A stretch of 64,000 nucleotides of DNA from Micrasema longulum. Its lineage: Eukaryota; Arthropoda; Insecta; Trichoptera; Brachycentridae. The stretch lies in assembly GCA_022494885.1 (NCBI GenBank), contig JAGVSM010000876.1, positions 184,050 to 248,049 on the forward strand, given 5' to 3'. Shown here in pieces: positions 39,101-51,100 of this stretch. The notes beneath the pieces are model-generated. The model was not told the DNA's origin and did not search any database. It saw only the letters and a list, made by a program, of their open reading frames with translations. Within the stretch, counting starts at the first letter, position 1. The number at the start of each line of letters is the position of its first letter. A program made the position numbers and the translations under genes.

Positions 39101-42100
39101 GAAAGTGCTTCTTCCGCTTTGTCCTGAACACAGACAATATTATCATATACCAAACTTCAAGTACTTGACCACCTTATAGTATAATAATTCTCTTGAACGC
39201 TTGTATTTGGATTTGTAAAATGAATTCGATACATTTTTATCATTCTTCATAACTTTATATTTCCATTCATTATTAGCAATAGAATTTAACTGGTGTAGTG
39301 GCATGCATTAATAGTTACTACTTTATTTTTACATAAATTCTTGTTAGAAATTGAAAGCTGAAGACATTAATGCGATCAATGCTTACTCTAATAGATTTGC
39401 ATCCTATCATTCTTAAGTTTTTATCACTAAATTATCATTAAATAAACTTCATGTTGCCCTGATACTGATGATGTTTTTCTGGGTTACTATGCCGTGTATT
39501 ATTTATAATTCTCGACTCGACAAAATACCCTTGAAATCGAAGTATTTTATTAACGCCCCCTCTCATAGAGTCTCATAGAAATAGAGGAACTGTTTTTTAA
39601 CATCACAAAACTAAGAGTGGCTTTTAGGCAACTACATAGTAAATTCCAATCTAAACCGTATTATTTTGGTGTTAAATTGAACTGTTTTATTGAACAACTA
39701 AAAAAGTTTTATTTATCGTTTTGCTCTTGTTATCATAATTTGTCCTTTGCTCATGGTCTGGACTTTTTTTTATTCTGGCTTTATTTTTAAAAGTTTTAAT
39801 TCTATTGCAAAATTTTGTGTTAATTATTTAAATTGGATTTATAATAAATTTTTTAAACTATTCATTTTAATGCATATTATTATATTTTTTTTATTCTAAT
39901 AAAATTACATACCCATTGCTTAAGTGAAAAATGCATTTTTGCATTAAAAAATGATTCTAAAAATTGAGATATCTGTTGCATCTTTATAAACTGAAAATAT
40001 GTATTTATTTATAAACGCCTAGAAAGGCTCTTACAATATTTAGTTAAAAAGTACACAAAGTATTATAGCAATTGATATAAAATAATCATTTGTCTCAAAA
40101 AATTCCTCAAAACCACTAAAAAATAATATATAAGACCAGGCAACTGGCCAATTGTTTTGTGAGCATTGAACACATTTATTTCTTCTTTCCCCTCCATCTT
40201 GTATAAGGTGGGTGGTCTAAATCAATTGGACAGTCTAAATCAAATGTTCAAAAATAAGTAAACGCAAGAATTTATATCTACCATAAAATATATTTTTTTT
40301 GTGTGGCTTTACTGAAAATGGATGCATTTCATTTATATATTTTTGACTGTTTAATTTAGAATGTCCCATTACTGAAGCGTGTCCAATTACTGTAGCACCT
40401 ACACTATATTTAATTGTTTCTGTATTTATACATCTTTCAGCTACGTTCCTTATAAATGGATAACTATTAAAATCACTCGTCAATGTGTAATTTTAGGGTA
40501 TGATGTATGTACGAGGTGTGTTCAGAAAAGAATGGAAATTTTTCATTTTTGTGGGTTTGGAGAGTCTGATTGTAAAAATTGTTTTTATTATTATGTTGGT
40601 ATACATGCCCCTGAAGTATGCTAAAATTTTCAGCTGTATTCATTGTTCACTTTGTCTGGCAGCCGCTAAAGTTAGACATGTTTTTATGAGCTCGGCGATT
40701 TGTGTGTTAAAAACAATAGATCAAAGAATTTGTATTAAATTTTGTGTAAAAAATTAAATAAAGTGTAACAAAGTGTCTGAAATGTTAATAAAGGCCTATG
40801 GTGAGTCTGCTATGAGTAAAACAAGAGTTTACGAGTAGTATAAGCGTTTCCAAGATGGCCGTGAAGACGTTGAAGATGACAAACGGCCCGGACGCCCCAG
40901 CACATCAACAACCTATGAAAACATGGAAAAGTGTATGAAATGGTTATGAACGATCGCCGAATCACAATCAAAGTAGTCGCTGATGATGTTCACATATCGA
41001 TTGGCACATGCAATTAAATTTTTTCGAATGTTTTGAGTTTGAAACACATGGCAGCAAAATTTATTCCAAAATTTTTGAATTTCGAACAAAAACAGCGGCG
41101 AATAGAAGTTGCTAAGGTGTCACTAAATGAATTCAACGACGATGCAGAACTACTGAAACGTGTTATAACAGGTGACGAAACATGGGTTTACGGATATGAC
41201 GTCGAAACTAAGGCTCAATCGTCCCAGTGGAGGTATTCTGGATCGCCATGACGAAAATCACCGAGCACGCCGAACACGTCTAACCTTTGCAGCTGCCACA
41301 GACAAAGTAAACAATGAATACAGCTGAAAATTTTAGTTTATTTCAGGGGCATGTATACCAACATAACAAAAAAAAATGACAATCGGACTCTCCAAACCAG
41401 CAAAATTTTTAAATTCCCGTTATTTTCTGAATACACCTCGTATTTGGATAATATTTCAATAAACTTTTAATTGAACTAAATGTAGATTTTCTTTTACTCT
41501 TACTTACCTTAGTTATCTTTTATAATATTAATTCCGTTATTTTGTATTTAATATGGCAATGTATAAATACGGAAGCATGTATAGCATGATTTAACAAGCA
41601 TGCTCTCTCTTATATTGCACCTTCTACTAAAATTATCTAAAGAGACAGTATTTATTTGTGAAGTCTGTTAGTACAAAATGCTAGAAAGATTTTTCAACCG
41701 CAACATATGTATTTATGTGTTAAAACATCACAGTATTTTTTTATTTTATTTTAATACAAACAAAATAAAAGATTTATTAGAACTTATTATTTTTAGTTTA
41801 AGATTAAAATAAAACAATTTTTCTACCACTAATTAAATGGAGATTTAATTATTTCTGTTTTGGCTGATAAGTTGTTTGATTTTGTCTATCTGTGTATCAT
41901 TCATAATTTATTTGTGCAGACTTTATAGCTATGGGGTTAACTTATATCTGAATATATATATTTATTTTCATATTTGACTCATAAAAACCTAACCCAACCC
42001 ACATATTTATGCATTTATTATCAATCTCGGTATAACTCCCTACACAAGTGTTTACGTATTTCCGTGTTACAATACTCTGGATGCTCCACAGCCGATGCCC

Positions 42101-45100
42101 GTGGGAAATTCTCCCTTCCGCGAGAGAGTCGGAAGTACCAGATTGCCGGACAAGCCCCGCCTGAGATTCGACACCATGTCAGTAGTGATGTTTGGATAGT
42201 ACTTTGCATCCCTTTTGTTTCCTAGCATTCGCATTCGCCTGGTTGATATGACCGCTTCTTGGTTGACTTGATTTCCATCTACCCTCCATTATTCTCCCGC
42301 TAAACTTACAGCTTTGTTCTTCTTTACTTTAGTTGGATAGATACTTTTCTTCACAATGTTTGTATTTTTAATCATTTTCAACAGGTTATGCAAAAAATTT
42401 CAAATTAATTTATTATTTTTAATTTTAGATTTCTTATAGAGCTATTTATTTCATAGAGAATAACTACTATATCAGCGGTCGGCAATTATTTTTGGTGGCG
42501 GGCCGTATTAATATGTCAATTCTTCTTGTGAGCCTGGCATCCGTCGACGTCACTCGTGCTAGCCAAATACAACTTATTCAAAACCAATGTGCCTTGTATG
42601 CAATTGAAGAATTGCTGTGATGAAAAAATACAGTTTGCAATGGCTTTTTAATACAAAACGTGCAGACTACAACACTCATTACCCTAAACATTATGATTTA
42701 TGAAAAAATACAGTGGAATCCTTGATTGAAGGCCAGACTCCATGCAATACTGTGGTCCGTTCAAAAACCGGAAGGGAGCACTTCACGGGCCGAATCTTGC
42801 CCGCGGGCGGCCAATTGCCGATCGCTGTTCTATATTGTAGTGAAACCACTATCCATCGTTCTTAAAAAAGCTTATCAAATATTTTTTTTTTTTAAACTGG
42901 GTACACACATATCTGAATTATTTTAGGAACAATCGATAGATGTTTCTCTTTTATATTTTTAATCATTTTTGTACTGCGCACATATTTTTGCATGTCTGTT
43001 GTATTTTTAATCTACAGCTTTGAAAATATTTGGATAATTTTTTTTTTCATAAATCATGTGGCTCCATGGTGACGGTGAGAATAATAATTCTACTTCTTGT
43101 ATTGTTGAAACAAAAATATTCAAAGTTCTTGAAATCGTTAATATTATCTTTATTTATCAAACATTTGTAAGGTATTTTTGCTTTTTCAAAGTTACTATTG
43201 ATGCATAAAACTGTTTGAAAACTTAAATTTAAATTCACTTTTATAAATCTCCGTTTCATTAAAATTTCATTTTAAAATTAAGACATATTTTCTATGCTGA
43301 ACTCACAAATAAATAACCACTACTACTAGTGCACGGTATCAACCACTGTTACTTGTTAGTCTGCCTGTACCAGATACAATGTCTCTCTCTCTCTCTCTCT
43401 CATATGACTAACATGTAATTGGTAGATGCTATTTGATTGCTATAATTGACAGCAGCTTGTCACAATCACTGATAGGTGGTTTTGAGTACATTTCACCTCA
43501 GTCATTTTCCTTGGCAAAGTATCTTACAGGTGGGTGTTGAAATTAGATTTTTCTTTCAACCTCTTACCAAATTTTGCTCAACATGGTGAGTGGCTGAATA
43601 CAATCACTTTTCTTCAGATGCTGTACTTACGCTTTACTTTTGACTTTGCTTGAACTAAAAATATGCAGTGGAGGAATCCTCGCTATCCCCCAGAGTAACC
43701 GGTGGCTGGTGGCAGGTCCATTGATTGTAGTTCCCGAATACTGATAATGGAGTGCTTTTAATACCCGAAATCTTCTGTGATAACAATATTTCCAAATTGA
43801 GAATGAATGCTGTGACTGAATAAAATGTTTTTGCTCATTTGAAATCCTGTACTTTTAGATTTCAAATTAATCAATGTTGCCGAGCCTACGCAGAGAATCT
43901 TCCATTTTCAGTTTATTTGGCTAGCGTAGTTGGTTAGACGGCCAACTGTGAAACTGGCGTCGCGTGTTTGATTCCCGCCAGTTGCAAGAAGAAAATCCCA
44001 GATAAATTATTTTCTCAATTGGTCTGGGTGTTGTGATCTATTTTTCATTACCTCTTTCCATATGCCCTCTATCCCACCTGCTGACAAGCCTCTGAGTAGA
44101 GACTTAACTGGTTATTCCTTTAAAATAAAATATAACATTAGAATAACCTATTTGTATATTAAAATAGTGTTGTTTTAATTTAAGTTTACTTGTATCATAC
44201 AAGTAAACAAGTAACAAAAGTTTCTTTTTCAGCACATTTAAAAAAAAAAAAAAAATTGATATTTTCTCAAAATTTATAGTTTTTTAGGAGTTATTTATCA
44301 ATTCATTGTTTATTACATTTTAATAAATGATGTGTTTTACATGTCCAGGGTATAAATTTTGTTTAAAAATATTCTATACTTAGTGCTGTACTCATTGCAT
44401 TACAAACTAAATGAAAGGTGAAGAATGGCCGTTAGAATACCCCTCCCTAATAAGAGCACTCCTAATTTGTGGTTCCAGCCAAATCCTTGTAACAAGAGTC
44501 CCACTAACGGATCGGCCAATGGAAAGTAAGTTTCCACTAACTACATTTCACAATTCTTTGGTATCTGCTAAAAGCGGATGTGGTTTATTTTGTTGTGTTT
44601 TGAAATATAAAATAATTCTAAATTTTTTTCACTATTAGTTATTTAATCAAAACAGATTTTGTTGAATTCGATTTTGGGGAGCTCTCATGAGTTATTTACA
44701 CATCTTGATATAATTTGATTATTGAATTTGAATCAAAAAGGACACAAAATTTATTATATCCTCTTTTTATCATATTATATTCTTCACTTGTTTCAACTCT
44801 TGAAAACGAGGTGTACAACTTTGCTTCCGCTGTTTTTTTGTTTCTGAAATTCGAGACCTTATTGTAAAATTGACCAACGACCTCAAATGGTAAAAATAAA
44901 ATATACATATAGTCAAATGGAGGCGTGCGATTTTGGTATACCTCGGGGCACAGTGATAGGTCCCCTTCTATTTATTCTCTATGTAAATGACATTTGGTCA
45001 AAATAAAAATTCAAAAATAATATTCTATGCCGATGATACGGTTGTTTAGTTGAGGGAGTTAACTGGAACTCAGTAAATTTAGTAGCCAATGACGTTATAA

Positions 45101-48100
45101 ATAAATTGAAATTATGGGTTGACAAAAATATATTATATTTAATTACGGAAAAGACAAAAATCATCCCATTTTTTATTAACAAAACAAATTTAGATTCAGT
45201 AGTAAAAATAATTATTCACCAAAGCAATTGCAACAAAACTAACTGCGATCTTACATGTTCAGTACTTGATACAACAGATAAAATTAAATATCTTGGTGTA
45301 ACATAGACCAAAACTTAAAATGGTAAGACCGTATTAGTGAACTAGTTCAACGTATTAGAAAATGTATATACATATTTATTAGATTAAGGAATATTTTAAA
45401 AATCAACAATTTAAAAATATATTATTGTTATCAAGAGCATTTTTCACTTTGTGGTATGACATTTTACACTTATTTGTTTATAAATTTGTATATACCACTT
45501 AATTTTTTTAATTACACTTCGACCGGTTTCGAGGTTACTACCTCATCGTCAGGAATTTAACTAACTTATAATTACACGCGTTGCTATTTATATAATAAAA
45601 TATTGTATGAAAGAGACAGAAAATTGAAAGAAAGAGAGAGAAAGAAGATAAAATAAATCATAACGGGTTATTAACTCAATATTTTTTATACAAGAGAAAG
45701 AACTGTAACTATTGCATGTTTAGTGAACATTTTCATTTCATACATTTTCACTGTATGCATTTTTTTATACACTTTCCTCTTTATTAGATGAATATGATTG
45801 AATTTCAGGGCGGCCGGTAGTAAAGAACGAGTAAGAGCTGCAATAGCCAGTGATTCAGAACACACCGATGACTTTTATGATGAGGGGTATGTATGCGCTT
45901 ACATTAGTTATTCAAATAAAACTTATAAGACTACAATTAATACACTTAATCATGCAATGTACTAGGTATCTAATTTTATATTAACGTCTGTGTTTTATGA
46001 GATGATTATAACATTAGAACTGTGGGAAGCGATAAATAAATGGTGCATGTGAAAAGTAATTTATAGGCGAAAGATACTATGGATTATAGAGAGGTTTCAA
46101 ATCACAATGTTAAACAATATACGAATGTTGTTAATTTTTAAAATAATGTATATTTTCAACCTTTTCCAGAGATGTCACCGTAACTCTACTGAAGAGCAAT
46201 GCGTCTCTAATTGAAATATTAGAAGCCATGAAAAATCCTGTTACTGGAGTAGGATTTATGGTTCAAACTGTTAGTCTTCCTTCCAACGCTTTCGTTTCTA
46301 TTGACGCTATCCAGTGGATCATCAACCATGTCGAAGGAATTTCTGATATTGAAAAAGCCAAAGAGAAAATGGAGGTAACGTTGGAAATTTCTTTAGAAAT
46401 ATTATCAGGACATTTTTTTTCCTTATCAATAATTGTAATTTATTATTACAGGCTATGTTAAAAGAAGGACTTATTTGCCATGCTTCTGGTGATTTCTGCA
46501 AAAACTTTATAGTAGGATATTACATGTACTATATAGTTCCGTTGAAAAAGGAAGTAGGTAAGTGAAAATAAAACAATATTTTTTTTACCACCTGTATCTT
46601 TAATATTAAATTTATCACTATGCAGGAAATAGGTATTTACCTCAGAGTAATAATGCGCTAGATATAGAGGGGCCCTATCATTATTTTGCACAGAAGGAAA
46701 CCGTTACATATTTTTGGTTAGCGACAACTTCACTCTCCTGGCGGCCATTTTGTTTTGTTTGACAACATGCGCGTAATGGACGCTTTTGTCAATGTGCTTG
46801 GCTTTGTTTGTAAATAACTTGGATATTTACTCGTTACAATAAGTTAAAATTGACAAAAGTGAATTGCAGTATGTTTGGTTGCAGCAGTAAGAGCATAGAA
46901 GGTATTAAAGGAGTCAGTTTTCACAGGTAATTGATTTCGAAAAATATATATTTTTTTTTTATATGCCTCCACCCGTTTGCGAGTGATTTTGGATATTTTT
47001 ATTTGATTTACATTGATTTTTGGCATTTATTGTCTCGACATGTGCATTCTACGATTTACTGTTAAAAATTTTGAGTCTGTATCAAGTAGAGGTTGATTCA
47101 AAGTTCACTCGAAAATAGCACCGTCGACCTAGAAATCGCATTTAGAATGCCGTGTCCAAATTTCAGGCCCCTACGACATGTGTACGTTTCGGATATGTGA
47201 CAGACAAACAAACAAACACACGTGTATTTTCAGTTTTATAAAATAAGTATAGGAGAATTATAGAAAAATAAATTGGAATAACCCTGCAAAAATAAATACA
47301 CAGGTATACATTTAAAAGTAATTACAATCCAAATTAATATCGAATTGGCAATTCTTGACCTGAGTACGGCCTATTGTTTTGCTGCGAACTGTAGCTAACT
47401 TAATACTTAATTGTCATAGCATGGTTTTTCTACGTTTGGGCTCCTCTATAGCATGCGCATTTTTACTCTGAGGTATTTACACTGTTGTTTTTTTTGTCAT
47501 AAAACACATCAGTTGAAAGTTCCAGCATCTTTTTTAATTCGGCCAATTTTTTTTTCTAAGTATCTATTTACTTTTACACAATAAATTTAATTTATGTTAA
47601 CAATGCAACGCATTAAAAAGGCTTAACAAGGTGTAGGTTTTGACACCATTTAAAAAAAGCACTGTAATAATAAGTTCAGTATATGTGTTTGAAGCAGCGG
47701 CTGTTATGGATGTTACTCAAATTTTCAATCGGGTTTTACTGTGTTATTGGTTTAATCACAAGACCAAAACCAAAGCCAAAAACATGGGAACCCGGGAAAC
47801 CATTGAAGAACTGCAGCCGGTGCCGAGAACGAGAACATCTTATTGTCAATGTTCCCACTTATCTTGGACCCAAATCCTTCAACAGTCAAAAAATGTTCAT
47901 GATATATCAGCATATTCAAAATTCAAACAGAAAATAAAAATTATGTTAACGGACAGAAATGGAAACAACCCGGAAACTATAGTCACCCTATAATTCCGAT
48001 AATCCAAGCTAAGCTACCTACACTTAATTGATACTTGTAACAATGTGTTTGTATTTGAGTTAAATTTTTGTCTGTATATCTGTGTAAAAAAATCTAAAAC

Positions 48101-51100
48101 AATTCATTATGTAAAAAATAAATATATCACACTAAAATAAAATTGTAAAATGTCTTCCTCGGCACAGATTTTCCCTGTAAGGAATACATTGTAAATTCAA
48201 TTATGTAATATATTTTTGTGAAGTATTAAATAAATCAAATTTGTAACATTCATTTGACTACATCATATTGCTCGAGATGATATTATATTGTACCTACTCA
48301 TTACATTTTATTCGCAATACTGTCGCGCTTCTCACATTACTCCTAATTTGCATGTAAAATACTGCCATAAATAACGCTAAGCTATCCTGGGAATGAACAT
48401 GACATACAAAAATGCTGTTTAAATATAAACTACATTGGGACTTGCAGATTCATATATTGCCTTTCTTGTTTGTTTGTTCTATGGATGCTGCTATGTACGA
48501 GTTTATAGAAGTAACCAGTTAAGCTTGTAGAATGAAATGTGGACCGTATTTGGTATACTTTACATTAATGTTCTGAACAACCACTTATCTTTTATATGCA
48601 GTGAATTATCTTTAATTTCACTTGATTGTGTGAACTGATAATTAAAATTACATATTTATTGTAGAAAATAACAGACGAGAGATACTTTAATCCACAAATT
48701 TGGAATATCCGGTTACCGGTTTCATCACTTTTGCGATATCTTCGAGACTGGTATCTTTATTGAGAAATTCAATGAATTTGTACAAAACAGAGGTAAGGAT
48801 AGAGAATTTAAAATTATATGAGAGTAAATTAAATTATAAAGTGATGAAACCGGTCACTGGATATTCCAAATTTGTGGATTAAAGTATCACTCGTCTCTAA
48901 TTTTCTATAATAAATTACAATGAACTTCCATCAAGAATTTTCACTTACAAACTTAAATGTTTTAAAATTAAATATTTTTTATATTTTTATCAGCGATGGC
49001 AAAATCTTATTAGTTTTAAGCAAAAAACAAACATTATTTATGCCGTTTTGTTGTTTTATTACTTTTACCTATTATATTTTAAATTCTGTTTATTTATTGA
49101 AAGTATTAAGCTTTACAGGCATTATTATCTGTAGCGGCTACATAATGTGTAACTCTTACCATTCTGGCCAAGATTAAACATCCATATTTACTATTATTTT
49201 GAACTTCTATGTATTTATTTATTGATGCAAGGAAACAGGTGTGTTTGTACATTTTTTCTGCCATTGTGCTACGGGAAATTGGATGCAAAAAATGGTTTTA
49301 CATGCGGTAAAAATTAGAGCATTCATACTTGAAGTACAGCGAAATTTCTTGAATAAAAAAAATCATGAAAATGATTTTAATATAAAGAACTACTTTGAAG
49401 AACGTCACTAGTTCTTTTGAATCAGCCAATGATAACGTTGTGATAGATTTCCGGTTTACAGAAAGCCAATTCACCAATTAGCAGAACTCACCAAAGAGAA
49501 TTTGTGGTGTCACATGCGGGATAATTTCAAAATTACATAACTTTAAAAAAGCGTAGCGCTGATAATACGATACATAAAATATATATTTTTTGATTTTGGC
49601 TTAGTTTGATAATCTACTAACAAATAAAAAAGAATTTGAAAACCACTGAACTTCCTCACTAAAGCTTTCCATTCTTACTGCTTTCCTGGGCCCCAATCAC
49701 ATAATGGAAAATTAAATAACAGAGCTATATTTGACTGTCTATAAAATGAAATTGAAATATTTATTTATATGAAAATTTAAAGCATTTTTATGGGTAACCT
49801 GTAATTAAACATGTTTTAAAAAAATGTATGCACAATCTATTTTTCATACAGAAAACTTAATTTTACTTTGTATTTAAAATTGAAGATAACTGTCAACTTC
49901 CCATTGTAATACGAGCCCCGGAAAGGATAGAAAGGAACAAAGGAAAGAAAGAGAAAAAAATACTTTTGGGTTTATCCAATATTTGAAATATTGTAGAATC
50001 AGGCGAATATGTGCCCCCACTGGGAGACCTACAGAGCTTCGAGAATGAGTGGATGGAGGTAGAGGTGCTGGGAGCACGGTCCCCACGCCTGGAAGAAGAT
50101 AGTCGGGCGCTCCACATCAACTCGGCTCCGGAAACTCCCGAGGAATCGCAGGTGCCCGCCTTCCTGTGTGATTACATCGACCCTACTTACGTCAACCAGG
50201 ATAATGATTCCGAGTGTGAGTATACGTGACTAGGTATACATAGCGTTGTCTGTTATATAATAATAATAATTACAATTTATATTTGAAGCACTAACTTTGT
50301 GGTTATTAATATAAGTTAAGTTTTTTTTCCTTCGGGATGGCAGTATAATAATCTCAATATATAAAACGCAAACTTTAAGATTTTTTGAGAGCATTTTGGA
50401 ATGAAATTTATTTATCTGTAATTCTTCCAGTGCCACTGTACAAGAACACCCACTTGGATATCGACGTGAGCAGCAAGAGTGACCGTATCGAGTGGGGCCA
50501 CGCTCGCTACCAGGCAGCGTGGCGTCCCAATACGGCATACGAGATGTGCATACAGTGGGTTACTGCCAGCGGAAATATTGTAGCGGACTTGGTAAATCAA
50601 TTACCTTCTTTACCTTTATTCTATGTATTTATACTGACTGTCTGAAAGACACCTTATTTTAATCAATTAACTTTCCTTGATTTATTGTAGTGGACATTAC
50701 CTGTACCTAACTTTAAAGGCATTCTTTTGGTGAAATTGAAAAAGCTGAAATGTAATATGAGCAAAGCGTTTACTTCATTAACCACTTCAAAATCGAAGAA
50801 TAATGTTAGACCAGTTATTTTTGTACGAATTAATAAAACAATAAAATTGATTCCCCTTATCTATTTCGTGTGCCATCTAGACCGACAAGACAAAATCTTC
50901 TGTTCAAAACAATCTACAATACCTAGAACATGCGAGCAATATAACAATAGATTTACCGAGGCTGATATTTTTCATGACAATGAATGTATATTTAAGTCAG
51001 AAGTCATAGAAATATTGATGTATGTAGAAGCACATATTTTATTTATTTTACTATTATGTACATATTTTTCATTTCTTATCTTCTACATTTGTTTTATTTA

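Larger units (their letters stand above)
37338..42091. other. DEPDC5 intron 17 (4.8 kb)
   Basis: AT-rich. It holds the foldback at 38911-39126 and the mariner at 40512-41440. I see no further exon; the open stretch after TTTTCAG at 38911 belongs to the foldback. Confidence 0.6.
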
